Part shown: in pieces, positions 18,014 to 26,105 of the stretch
How the letters are laid out: each line of letters begins with the position of its first letter
How positions within the stretch are numbered: the stretch's first letter is position 1
Origin: JBDNJM01 sp041687755
GTDB taxonomy: Bacteria > Planctomycetota > UBA1135 > GCA-002686595
Length of the DNA: 29,595 nt
Reading direction: 5' to 3'
NCBI GenBank assembly: GCA_041687755.1
Contig: JBDNJM010000086.1
Coordinates: forward strand, 1-29,595
Translations under genes and position numbers: made by a program
Notes under the pieces: model-generated
Seen by the model: the letters and a program-made list of their open reading frames with translations, nothing else
Told to the model about the DNA's origin: nothing
The model's database searches: none

Positions 18014-18691
18014 ATGGCACAAGACTCCCAAGATCCGGCCCCCGAGCCGACGCCCGAGGGCGCGCGCCCCTACGGCCAAGATCCCTCCGCCCAAGAGTGT
18101 GAGCAGCAGCATCTCCCGGTCTCCGGGCTGCCCGAGGCAGACCTCACCCAGCTGCTGCAACGCATGCGCGACGGGGACAGCGACGCCTTCGCGGAGGCGT
18201 TCGAGAAGGTCTACGGGTACCTGCGGAACCTCTCGCGGCGCTACGTGTCACCGGGCCCCGATCCGACACTCGGCGGGACCGCCCTGGTGCACGAGGTCTA
18301 CCTGCGGCTGGAGCGCTACTTGCCGCAGGAGGTCTCCGACTCGAAGCACTTCCAGCGGCTCGCCTCGCGCACGATGCGCCACGTGCTGGTGGACTATCAG
18401 CGCCGCAAGCTGTCCGACAAGCGCAGCGCGCCCGGCAAGCGCCTGGCTCTCGAGGAGGTCGCGCGGGACCTGGCGGAGCGCGCCCGCGACCCCGTGCAGC
18501 TGGACGAGGCGCTCAGCCGGCTCGAGGAGTTCGATCCCCAGGCCGCCCAGATCGTAGAGCTGCGCTTCTTCGGAGGTATGTCGCTGGTTCAGATCGCTGA
18601 AAACCTAGGGGTGACCGTCAAGCGCGTGGAGCTCGACTGGCGCGTCGCCCGGGCCTGGCTCCAGACCGAGCTGGGGGGGCCGGACCAATGA
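18014..18691 (+). CDS. ECF-type RNA polymerase sigma factor, TIGR02999 family
   Basis: This 225-residue protein has an ~40-residue disordered leader, a sigma-2 region (about 45-135) and a sigma-4 helix-turn-helix (about 165-220, with GGMSLVQIAENLGVTVKRVELDWR). The stretch GGTALVHEVYLRLERYL is typical of the TIGR02999 sigma factors common in planctomycetes and acidobacteria. Canonical ECF factors have an acidic DAED-like motif there; this one has no acidic residue but a threonine, T89. In the related Vibrio EcfP/PknT pair, phosphorylation of a threonine near this site by the partner kinase supplies the missing charge. Its stop overlaps the kinase start (ATGA), so the two are translated together and very likely act together. 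Confidence 0.93.
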   Translation: MAQDSQDPAPEPTPEGARPYGQDPSAQECEQQHLPVSGLPEADLTQLLQRMRDGDSDAFAEAFEKVYGYLRNLSRRYVSPGPDPTLGGTALVHEVYLRLERYLPQEVSDSKHFQRLASRTMRHVLVDYQRRKLSDKRSAPGKRLALEEVARDLAERARDPVQLDEALSRLEEFDPQAAQIVELRFFGGMSLVQIAENLGVTVKRVELDWRVARAWLQTELGGPDQ

Positions 18692-20892
18692 GGGAGCATT
18701 GGCCGCAGATCAAGGCCCTGTTCGCGGAGGCGATCGAGCTGCAGCCCGAGGCCCGCCGGGCATTCGTCGAGGGCGCCACGTTTACGGAACCAGAGGTCTG
18801 CGCCAAGGTGCTGGACATGCTCGACTCGTTCGAGCTGGACGAGACGAAGTTCCTCCGCCGGCCGGGATCGACGATGGGTCCGGGGGCGACGCCGTTTCCG
18901 CCCGAGGCCCCGGACATCAAGCGCCTGGGCTCGGTGCGGATCGATGGCGTGATCGGGCGTGGCGCGATGGGCTACGTCCTGAGCGGCCACGACGAGCGGC
19001 TCGACCGCCAGGTCGCGGTCAAGTGCCTGCCGACGACGAGTTCCATGACCGCGGAGCAGACCCAGCGTTTCGAGATCGAGGCGCGCTCCATCGCCCAGCT
19101 CAACCATCCGAGCATCGTCACGGTCTACGGCGTCGAGTCGAGCGGCGACGACAGCTTCATCGTGATGGCGCACCTCGCCGGCCCCGACCTGCGGGAGGAG
19201 CTTGAGACCCTGCGCGCTGAAGTTCCCGGCGCGCACCTGCCGGCCTTCGGGGCCCCCGGCTACACCGGCGCCGTCGTCGATCTAGTCCGCCAGGTCGCCG
19301 AGGCCCTCGCCCACGCCCACGAGCAGGGCGTGATTCACCGGGACGTGAAGCCCGCCAACCTGCTCTTCGACGAGACCGGCCGGCCGGTCTTGGTCGACTT
19401 CGGCCTGGCGCGCATCGTGGGCACGGCCTCGCTGACGATGGACTCGGACGTGCGCGGGACGGCGCACTACATGAGCCCCGAGCAGGCCAGGCTCCTGTCC
19501 GACAACACGGTCGACGGTCGGACGGATGTCTATGCCCTAGGCTGCGTGCTCTACGAGCTGCTGACCCTCGAAAAGCCCTACCCCGGCGACGGGTTCCAGG
19601 AGGTCTTTGCCGCGAAGGCGGCGGGCAGCCCGCCGGCGCCGCGGCAGGTCAATCCAGCGATTCCGAGAGACCTCGACACGATCTGCGGAATCGCGATCTC
19701 GAGGGAGCCGAAGGACCGCTACGCGACGGCCGCCGCCTTCGCTGAGGACCTCCTACGCTTCCTCGACCATCGGTCGATCCTGGCGAGTCCTCCGGGAGTT
19801 CACGTGCGAGCGGTGCGTTGGTTGCGCCGACACGCTGCGTTGCTCGCCCTCGGGGCGGTGCTGGTCGCGGCGAGCGTCTTGCTCACCGTCTGGGGAGCGG
19901 GCCAGGTCCGACGGTTCGCTTGGCCCTCGGTGGACCTCGTCGTCGTCGATCGCGCCGGTGCTCCAATTTCTGCACCGACCGCGCGCGTTTCTTGGTCGCC
20001 GCTGAACAAGAGCAACGGAGCACCGGGGCCGGCGCGGCTCCTCGGCCGTCAGGCGGCCGGGCCGTTCAAGATCGAGCCCGGGGCGGGCCGGATACGCGTC
20101 GAGTTCGAGGGCGGGAGCTTGGCCGAGACGTTTGTGGTCGTGGGGGGGGACGATGCACAGCAGTCCGTGCAGGTCACGACGATCGGTTCGAGCGCCTTCG
20201 ATGATTCCGGAATGGTCCTTGTCCGCGGAGGTCGCTTCAACGAGCTCCCTTGGTTCGATCCGCAGCGGAGTCCGAACTTCGTCGGAGTGGAGGTCCCCGA
20301 CTTCCTGCTCGACAAGCGTGAAGTGACGCACGGGGAGTTCTTCATCTTCGCGCAGGAGTTTCCCCAGTACTTCTCCGCGTGGTGGTTTGAGCAGGGCATG
20401 GTCGATCCCACAACCATCCGCCTCCTCCCTGACGCGGAGCTTGCCCCTGAGTTGGCTGACCTGCCGGTCACCAGTTTCACGGCGGAGGCTGCTATGGCCT
20501 ATGCGGCCTGGAGGGGATGTCGACTGCCCACCCTGTTCGAGCTGAACTTGGCGGCTGCGCGCATCCCGGGAGTTGACCCTTCGAGGGAGTATCCGACCCT
20601 CAGCGAACAAGGCATGCGGGATCCGACCTATGACGGCGCGATCCTGCCCGTGTCGGCGCCTGTGGAACTGAGCAGCGTTGAGGGCGTCGAGAACCTGCTC
20701 GGGAACGCACGGGAGTGGACCGAGACACCCGTCTTGTCCGGGGGTGTTCTCGACCTTTCGAGGCTCTGGGTCGGGGCCTCCGCTGGAACCTTTCCCAAGG
20801 CTTCGGCTGCTTGGCCTCTAAGGACCTTTCCTGGGGGGCGCGGCAACGACACCGTGGCAACTGCGGGCTTTCGCTGCGCTCGAACGCGATAG
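18688..20892 (+). CDS. Membrane Ser/Thr protein kinase with C-terminal FGE-sulfatase (SUMF1) domain
   Basis: This 734-residue protein has a complete Hanks-type kinase domain (about 83-360). The glycine loop is IGRGAMGYV (89-97), the lysine K112 in VAVK, the catalytic loop HRDVKPAN (217-224), DFG at 237-239 and the SPE motif at 263-265. The first 80 residues carry the WPQIKALFAEAIEL helix common in planctomycete kinases. A single membrane helix (383-404) follows. The extracytoplasmic part has a beta-rich stretch (415-500), then a formylglycine-generating-enzyme-like domain (508-734) with MVLVRGGRF, DKREVTHGEF, SFTAEAAMAYAAWRGCRLPT, ENLLGNAREWTE and a GFRCAR end. The FGE-like domain may sense rather than catalyse. 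The upstream sigma factor is its likely substrate. Confidence 0.95.
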   Translation: MREHWPQIKALFAEAIELQPEARRAFVEGATFTEPEVCAKVLDMLDSFELDETKFLRRPGSTMGPGATPFPPEAPDIKRLGSVRIDGVIGRGAMGYVLSGHDERLDRQVAVKCLPTTSSMTAEQTQRFEIEARSIAQLNHPSIVTVYGVESSGDDSFIVMAHLAGPDLREELETLRAEVPGAHLPAFGAPGYTGAVVDLVRQVAEALAHAHEQGVIHRDVKPANLLFDETGRPVLVDFGLARIVGTASLTMDSDVRGTAHYMSPEQARLLSDNTVDGRTDVYALGCVLYELLTLEKPYPGDGFQEVFAAKAAGSPPAPRQVNPAIPRDLDTICGIAISREPKDRYATAAAFAEDLLRFLDHRSILASPPGVHVRAVRWLRRHAALLALGAVLVAASVLLTVWGAGQVRRFAWPSVDLVVVDRAGAPISAPTARVSWSPLNKSNGAPGPARLLGRQAAGPFKIEPGAGRIRVEFEGGSLAETFVVVGGDDAQQSVQVTTIGSSAFDDSGMVLVRGGRFNELPWFDPQRSPNFVGVEVPDFLLDKREVTHGEFFIFAQEFPQYFSAWWFEQGMVDPTTIRLLPDAELAPELADLPVTSFTAEAAMAYAAWRGCRLPTLFELNLAAARIPGVDPSREYPTLSEQGMRDPTYDGAILPVSAPVELSSVEGVENLLGNAREWTETPVLSGGVLDLSRLWVGASAGTFPKASAAWPLRTFPGGRGNDTVATAGFRCARTR

Positions 20893-20915
20893 CAGCAGCG
20901 TTTCGAGCGCGATAG

Positions 20916-21081
20916 CTGAGATGCTGTGAATAAATGGCGCTGCCCGGCCGAAGTTCATCTCAGTTGCCTTTTGGCCCATAGGCCGGCGCCGCTGCGGTGT
21001 CCTTTGGCCCATCGGCTGGCGCCGCTGGAGCGCCGAGAGCGCTCACGGAATGCGCTGCGCGCATCGATTTATGCTCTCTGA
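20916..21081 (+). repeat. Structured intergenic repeat, copy A (166 bp)
   Basis: This segment aligns along its length with copy B at 26102-26236. It contains four hairpins: I (20916-20923 with 20956-20963), II (21013-21024), III (21028-21033 with 21039-21044, loop CGAGA) and IV (21050-21055 with 21059-21064). Relative to copy B, one pair in hairpin I changes from G-C to T-A and one pair in hairpin II changes from C-G to G-C, so pairing is preserved. Copy A also has an internal 33-bp duplication of the GGCCCAT segment (20973 and 21006). It starts 23 bp after the kinase stop. It could be a transcribed RNA structure, a terminator or a non-autonomous mobile repeat. Confidence 0.85.
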
Positions 21082-21342
21082 GCCACGTGCATCGAACTCG
21101 CTCTACGGTGCTAGGGGCGAGTCCTCTATGTGGCGCAGAACCAGGTCCGCTCGAGAGGGCGTCCTCCGCCCCACGGAGAGTGAGAGCTGTCTCCCGAAGC
21201 GCTATTTCACGGTTCATGGGACACTCGTCGACAGTCAATTCCCGTGGGGTTAGGCGACTCGTCCGAGAACTCCCTCCACCGCCGGGTCTTGGATGTTCCA
21301 CAGCCCGATCCCTGCATGCCCCTTGCCTCCAAGTAGCCCGAG
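21082..21342. other. Intergenic remainder after repeat copy A, no gene seen
   Basis: With the repeat, the gap between the kinase and the next gene is 450 bp. This second part has slightly lower GC than its surroundings and no credible reading frame, RNA gene or clear terminator on either strand. Just before the repeat, a 14-base segment around the kinase stop codon (20880-20893) recurs with one change at 20903-20916. The promoter of the downstream unknown pair probably lies here. Confidence 0.5.
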
Positions 21343-21813
21343 ATGTCCGAACTTCAGCTCAAGACTCGTCTCGTCATGGAAGTGGTTGACCCTTCTTTAG
21401 AGCTCGGCGACGAGGCCGAATCGAAGCAGTTTCCGAGTCGAGTTGTTGTCAGCCTGCCCGAAGAGTTTCAGGTGCTCGCACTACGGGTCGGCTCGACATG
21501 GCTGGAGGTCACGGACGGAGTGGAGCCGAGTGCCGAGCAGCTGCGTGCGGCTGCCCGGGCCGTCCTGACGGACGAGATGAACGCGACAATGACTGTGACT
21601 GTCGCGCCCATGGGGACCGGCCACATCGAGCACGGCCCTCTGTGGAGGCCGATGGCTGACGGCGCGGCTGGAACCCCCTTGCTGCTCTTCGCGCTGGGAA
21701 CGGGGACAGCGGCCTCGTTCAAGCAGTTCGAGCAGCCCACGGGCAGCTCCGGCGGGACCGACCCGATCGAGAAGGCCGTGCTGCGCGTCTCCATCGCCGT
21801 CAGCCGCGCCTGA
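21343..21813 (+). CDS. Hypothetical protein
   Basis: This 156-residue protein has no family I recognise. It has no signal peptide or membrane helix; the pattern is mixed alpha/beta with a Gly/Thr-rich middle (TPLLLFALGTGTAASF) and a closing strand VLRVSIAVSRA. The ATG at 21343 opens MSELQLKTRLVMEV. Only 4 bp separate its stop from the GTG start of the next gene, so both form an operon. The pair sits between the repeat copy A and the nucleoside transporter gene, but a functional link is not shown. Confidence 0.7.
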   Translation: MSELQLKTRLVMEVVDPSLELGDEAESKQFPSRVVVSLPEEFQVLALRVGSTWLEVTDGVEPSAEQLRAAARAVLTDEMNATMTVTVAPMGTGHIEHGPLWRPMADGAAGTPLLLFALGTGTAASFKQFEQPTGSSGGTDPIEKAVLRVSIAVSRA

Positions 21814-21817
21814 GGCC

Positions 21818-22525
21818 GTGTCGCTTGGGGGGGAGACGTGCGCGGCCGCCCGGTCTCGGCGGGCAGCCGAGATCGGCGCGGACCCGGACCCCGGGCGTCG
21901 CGCGCAGAAGCAGTTCTTCTTCGATCTGGAGGAGGCGGCCCACCTTGCGGAAGCCGCGCCAGCGGTGGACGCGGTGCATGCCGCGGGTCAGTTACGGCTG
22001 CTGGAGCGCCTGCGGGGCGAGTCGCTGGGGCGAGATCCGGAGGTCGTGGCCGTCGAGCAAGTGAGCCGGCTTGTGCTGGGCTTGCTGACCCGGCACTTCG
22101 GTCTCGATGGCGGCATCGACGTCCGCGCCGTCTACGCGGCCCTGCTGCGCTTCGGCGATGCTCAACTGCGCTCGACCGCGGCGCGCCCCGGGGTTCTGGT
22201 GAACCACAACGGAGAGCCCAACGGGCCGGAGTTCTTCCTGTTCGGAGAGCTGGCGCTGATGGGCGTGCGGGTTGGCGTCCAGGTGCAGGCCTGGTCGGCG
22301 CTAGTGCCGGCCCTGCTGGGGCCCCAGGACGTGTTCTGCGAGCGCTACTCGAACGGGCCGCGGCGCCATGTCACGGGGTATCGCCCCGTGCATGCCCAGG
22401 CGTCCCCGCCCGTCGATCCGGCCGCGCGGGCCGATGAGGTGCTGTCCCTCGGCTTCGAGGAGGCGGTCGCTCGGTCGACCCGCATCGGCCGGGCGGCGTT
22501 CCGGATCTTCCCCTCGACGGGCTGA
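21818..22525 (+). CDS. Hypothetical protein
   Basis: This 235-residue protein starts at a GTG four bases after the preceding gene. I cannot name a family. The first ~25 residues are Arg/Ala-rich and may be poorly conserved, so a later start (for example near QKQFFFDLEEAAHLAE) is possible. The middle has a helical region rich in Leu and Arg, then a likely beta section GVLVNHNGEPNGPEFFLFGELALMGVRVGVQVQAW. No membrane helix or catalytic motif is obvious. It is probably coexpressed with the gene at 21343. A gap of 66 bp separates it from the short reading frame before the nucleoside transporter. Confidence 0.65.
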   Translation: MSLGGETCAAARSRRAAEIGADPDPGRRAQKQFFFDLEEAAHLAEAAPAVDAVHAAGQLRLLERLRGESLGRDPEVVAVEQVSRLVLGLLTRHFGLDGGIDVRAVYAALLRFGDAQLRSTAARPGVLVNHNGEPNGPEFFLFGELALMGVRVGVQVQAWSALVPALLGPQDVFCERYSNGPRRHVTGYRPVHAQASPPVDPAARADEVLSLGFEEAVARSTRIGRAAFRIFPSTG

Positions 22526-22591
22526 GGCGGGGGCCGGAGGGTCGGGCGGGTCGAATTAGACCGCCGCGCGGGGAGGCGCTACCTTGGCCGC

Positions 22592-22645
22592 ATGTGGAAC
22601 AAGGACTCCGCCCGTCTCCGACCCGAATCGGGCTGCGGGCGATGA
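22592..22645 (+). CDS. Possible 17-residue leader peptide before the nucleoside transporter
   Basis: A short frame starts at ATG 22592 (MWNKDSARLRPESGCGR) and stops with TGA at 22643-22645. That stop overlaps the best ATG of the transporter gene (22642) in an ATGA junction. The overlap style is the same as between real genes in this window, so translation of the short frame could couple to the transporter. There is no other evidence that it is made. The alternative is that the transporter starts at GTG 22594 and this frame is fortuitous. Confidence 0.3.
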   Translation: MWNKDSARLRPESGCGR

Positions 22646-23916
22646 TCTACGCACGCGCCCTCCTCGGCCTCGCGTTCTTCTGCCTGGTTGCTTGGGCCAT
22701 GTCCAGCCACCGCAACCGCTTCCCGTGGCGCGTGGTGCTGGGCGGGATCGTGATGCAGCTGCTGCTGGCGGCGTGGCTGCTGGGAACGGCTAGCGGGCAG
22801 TACCTGTTCCGCTGGGGCGCGGGCTTCGTGGACAAGTTGATCTCGATGGCGGAGCCCGGGGCGAAGTTCGCGTTCGGGCCCCTCGCGGATCCGGTGGCGA
22901 TGGGCGAGGTGTTCGGGCCTTCGGGTTCGTTCGTGTTCGCGTTCGCGGGCAAGGGCCTGGTCGCGATCCTGTTCTTCTCGGCCCTGATGGGCGTGCTCTA
23001 TCACCTGGGGATCATGCAGGTCCTCGTGTGGTGCTTCGCGCGCGTGATGTCCCTGTTCCTGGGGGTTTCAGGAGCGGAGTCGATGGCGATCGCGGCAAAC
23101 GTGTTCGTTGGCCAGACCGAGGCGCCGCTGGTCGTGCGGCCTTACCTCAACAAGATGACCACGAGCGAGCTGAACGCGCTGATGACGGGCGGCTTCGCCA
23201 CCATCGCGGGCTCGGTGCTGGCCGTGTACATGGGCATCCTCGGCCCGGAGATCGGGCCGCACCTGCTGACGGCGAGCGTGATGAGCGCGCCGGCGGCGTT
23301 CCTGATCGCGAAGATCATGCAGCCGGAGACGGAGGTGCCCGCGACGGCCGGCCGGGTGGAGCTGCGGATCGACCGCACGGCGGACAACGTCGTGGACGCG
23401 GCCGCGCGGGGGACCACCGAGGGGCTCAGCCTGTGGCTCAACGTGATCGCCATGCTGATCGCGTTCATGGGGCTGGTGGCCCTGTTCGACTGGTTCCTGG
23501 CCTCGATCTCGGGGAACTCGGTGATCGCCGCAGAGCTGAGCCTGCGTCAGATCTTTGGTTGGGTGTTCGCGCCCGTGGCATGGATGATGGGAGTCGAGGG
23601 CTGGCACGATTGCCAGCTGTTCGGGTCCCTGTTGGGCACCAAGATCACGGTCAACGAATTCGTCGCGTTCGGCGACATGCAGACGTTTATGAATCCCGCT
23701 TCCGAACTCGCGTTCCAGTCCGAGCGCACGGCCAAGATGGCGGCCTACGCGCTGTGCGGCTTCGCCAACTTTGCCTCGATCGGGATCCAGATCGGCGGCA
23801 TCGGCGCGCTGGCGCCCGAGCGCCGCAGCGACCTGTCGCGGCTGGCCGTGCGGGCGATGCTCGGCGGCGCGTTCGCCTCCTGGATGACCGCCACGGTGGC
23901 GGGGGCGTTCCTGTGA
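22642..23916 (+). CDS. Concentrative nucleoside transporter (CNT / NupC family)
   Basis: This 424-residue inner-membrane protein imports nucleosides using the proton or sodium gradient. It begins directly with a membrane helix (YARALLGLAFFCLVAWAM) and has many hydrophobic segments. CNT hallmarks are LGVSGAESMAIAANVFVGQTEAPLVVRPYL, FATIAGSVLAVYMG, the TVNEFVAF motif and YALCGFANFASIGIQIGG near the C-terminus. These are the regions that form the nucleoside and cation sites. I chose ATG 22642 because bacterial CNT proteins usually start at this helix; a GTG at 22594 would add 16 residues. Its stop overlaps the GTG start of the purine-nucleoside phosphorylase gene, so uptake and phosphorolysis are coupled. 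Confidence 0.94.
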   Translation: MIYARALLGLAFFCLVAWAMSSHRNRFPWRVVLGGIVMQLLLAAWLLGTASGQYLFRWGAGFVDKLISMAEPGAKFAFGPLADPVAMGEVFGPSGSFVFAFAGKGLVAILFFSALMGVLYHLGIMQVLVWCFARVMSLFLGVSGAESMAIAANVFVGQTEAPLVVRPYLNKMTTSELNALMTGGFATIAGSVLAVYMGILGPEIGPHLLTASVMSAPAAFLIAKIMQPETEVPATAGRVELRIDRTADNVVDAAARGTTEGLSLWLNVIAMLIAFMGLVALFDWFLASISGNSVIAAELSLRQIFGWVFAPVAWMMGVEGWHDCQLFGSLLGTKITVNEFVAFGDMQTFMNPASELAFQSERTAKMAAYALCGFANFASIGIQIGGIGALAPERRSDLSRLAVRAMLGGAFASWMTATVAGAFL

Positions 23917-24767
23917 GCGCGCTGGGGGCGGCCGTGGAGTCGGAGCAGCGCTACCGCAAGCGGGTCGCGGATCTGGCCGCGGGGATGATCTCGAAGGGGC
24001 TGAAGGACGTCGAAGTGGCGGCCGTGCTGGGATCGGGCCTGGGCGCCTTCGCGGACCGGCTGATCGACCCCCTGCGGGTGCCGTACTCCGAGTTTCCGCA
24101 GCTGCCGCGCAGCACCGTGCCGGGCCATGCGGGCGAGTTCGTCCTCGGCGAGCTGCCGGATCCGGCCGGGGGCGCGCCGGTGCGGGTGCTGTTGATGGCG
24201 GGTCGCGTGCATCTGTACGAGGGTTGGAGCGCGCGGGAGGTCACCCTGGCCATGCGCGCGCTGCCCCAGCTGGGCGCGCGGGCCGTGCTGTTGACCAACG
24301 CGGCGGGCGGGATGTCCACCGGACTGGGTCCAGGGACGCTGATGCGGATCACGGATCACCTGAACCGCCAGGGCCAGACCCCGCTGTTCTTCGGCGAGCA
24401 CGGTGCCGGCGAGATTTACGACGAGGCCTTGGGCGAGCTGCTTCAGGCAGCCGCCGACGAGCAGTCCGTCCCGCTCCTTTCGGGGGTCTACGCCGGCCTG
24501 CCGGGCCCGACCTACGAGTCCCCGGCCGAGATCCGATTCCTGGCCCGCTGGGGCGCGGACGCCGTCGGGATGAGCACCGTGCTCGAGGCGCTCGCCGCGC
24601 GGGCCGCCGGGTGCCGCGTGTGCGCGATCTCGTGCATCACGAACCTCGCGGCGGGCATCTCGCCTACTCCGCTCGACCACCAGGAGGTGATCGAGGCGGG
24701 CCGCGCGGCGGCCGAGAGCTTCGGCCGACTGCTGGAGGCGGCCCTCCCCAAGGTGGCCCGCGGCTGA
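23913..24767 (+). CDS. punA: Purine-nucleoside phosphorylase, trimeric family
   Basis: This 284-residue enzyme cleaves inosine and guanosine (and deoxy forms) with phosphate to the base and (deoxy)ribose-1-phosphate. It shows the family phosphate-site segments VLGSGLGAFADRL, STVPGHAGEFVLGEL, MAGRVHLYEGWS and LTNAAGGMS, and the purine-site region GVYAGLPGPTYESPAEIRFLARWGADAVGMSTVLE, followed by CITNLAAGIS. This matches the PunA/human PNP class rather than the hexameric DeoD class. The GTG start at 23913 overlaps the transporter stop (GTGA). Together with DeoB, DeoA and DeoC elsewhere in the window, it supplies sugar-1-phosphate for breakdown. Confidence 0.96.
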   Translation: MSALGAAVESEQRYRKRVADLAAGMISKGLKDVEVAAVLGSGLGAFADRLIDPLRVPYSEFPQLPRSTVPGHAGEFVLGELPDPAGGAPVRVLLMAGRVHLYEGWSAREVTLAMRALPQLGARAVLLTNAAGGMSTGLGPGTLMRITDHLNRQGQTPLFFGEHGAGEIYDEALGELLQAAADEQSVPLLSGVYAGLPGPTYESPAEIRFLARWGADAVGMSTVLEALAARAAGCRVCAISCITNLAAGISPTPLDHQEVIEAGRAAAESFGRLLEAALPKVARG

Positions 24768-24863
24768 CCTGGCAAGCGGCGCGGGGCTCGGGCGTCTCGC
24801 AGGCGCTCCATGTCGCCGTCACCGAGGTTGCTGCTGCCGCCCGGCGGGGCGTACGCTAGCCCC

Positions 24864-26105
24864 ATGCTGCGCGCCCCCCTCCGACCCTCGGGCCTACTCG
24901 CCCTCGCCGTGTGGTCCTCTGCAGCAGCCTTCGCTCAGGAGGCGCAGCCGCAGCAGGCGGACGACCCGACCGGCCCCCCCCCCGATCCGATCGAGGTCCT
25001 GGGGGCCGACGCCTTCCCGCCCGACTCGGGTCCGCTCGACGCCGGGGATAAAGGCGCGGTGGGAACGGGCGAGCTCGTGCGTCTGGGCGACCTGCTGCGC
25101 GGCGACGCGGAACCGACGGCCAAGACCCAGCTGGACGCCCGGGTCGAACAGAACACCTTCTACGCCAATACGCCCGTCGTCGGGGCCGACTTCGAGTGGC
25201 CCGAGCCTTCGGTGCTCGATCTTGACGTCTGGAACATCAGCGGTCATATCGGCGGCGAGCAGCTCTCCCGCACGGCCATCAGCGACAACCCGGGGCGGCT
25301 CGAAACCCGCCGCATCCTGCTGGGCGCCGGCCTGCGCCGGCCCACGAGCGACGGCGGTCTGTTGCTGGCGGAGTGGAACTTCGAGTCCACGCACTACCGC
25401 TTCGACAACGCGGTCGACGTGATCTCGAACTCGACCCAGCCGATCGAAGATATCGTCGAGAATCGCCTCGGCCTGCACTACCAGGACGCACCCGAGCGCT
25501 CGTTTAGCCTCGCCGGCTCGTTCGAGCTGGCGCTGGGGTCCGAGCCCGACGCCGAGCTCGCCGATTCCATGACCGTCGCTGGCGCGGTAGCCGGCACCTG
25601 GCGCCCCGACCCGGAGCGGCCCCTCGGTATCACCGTCGGCGCCTGGGCCACCAGCGAGCTGGCCGAGGACGTCAACGTCCTGCCGATCCTTGGCGTCGAG
25701 TGGGAAATCGACGACCGCACCCGCCTCGGCACCAGCCTGCGCGCGGCCCGGGACTTTCGCCCCGGCCTGCACCAGTCCGCGCCGGGCCTGATCCTTGAGC
25801 GCGATCTCGGCAGCGCGACCTCGGCCTTCCTGCGCGCCCGCTACCGCGAGCGCCACACGCGCCTCGACGACCTGGGCCCCCTGCCCGAGGGCGCGTTTCG
25901 CGAGCGTGAACTCCAGCTGGCGATCGGCCTCGACTGGTCGCCCGGCCTGGAGTGGGGCCCGCTGGCCGGCTCCTGGGCCAGCTTCTGGGTCGGCTCCAAC
26001 GTCTTCCGCGAGCTGACCTGGTACGACAGCGCGGACAACGAGTTCCAGACCCGCGACGTCGACGGCGGCGCGGTGTTCGGTTTCGCGGTTCGGCTGGCGT
26101 TCTGA
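24864..26105 (+). CDS. Exported beta-barrel-like protein
   Basis: This 413-residue protein starts with a clear signal peptide (LLALAVWSSAAAFAQ, cleavage near AFAQ), which is why I chose the ATG at 24864 rather than the one at 24810. A proline-rich linker follows. From about residue 100 the sequence alternates hydrophobic and polar residues in strands separated by acidic loops. It ends in GAVFGFAVRLAF, a terminal Phe typical of outer-membrane barrels recognised by the BAM machinery. I cannot name a family or substrate. Its TGA (26103-26105) is within the left stem of repeat copy B. It is transcribed in the same direction as nupC-punA, 96 bp downstream, so a role in outer-membrane uptake is possible but unproven. 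Confidence 0.78.
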   Translation: MLRAPLRPSGLLALAVWSSAAAFAQEAQPQQADDPTGPPPDPIEVLGADAFPPDSGPLDAGDKGAVGTGELVRLGDLLRGDAEPTAKTQLDARVEQNTFYANTPVVGADFEWPEPSVLDLDVWNISGHIGGEQLSRTAISDNPGRLETRRILLGAGLRRPTSDGGLLLAEWNFESTHYRFDNAVDVISNSTQPIEDIVENRLGLHYQDAPERSFSLAGSFELALGSEPDAELADSMTVAGAVAGTWRPDPERPLGITVGAWATSELAEDVNVLPILGVEWEIDDRTRLGTSLRAARDFRPGLHQSAPGLILERDLGSATSAFLRARYRERHTRLDDLGPLPEGAFRERELQLAIGLDWSPGLEWGPLAGSWASFWVGSNVFRELTWYDSADNEFQTRDVDGGAVFGFAVRLAF

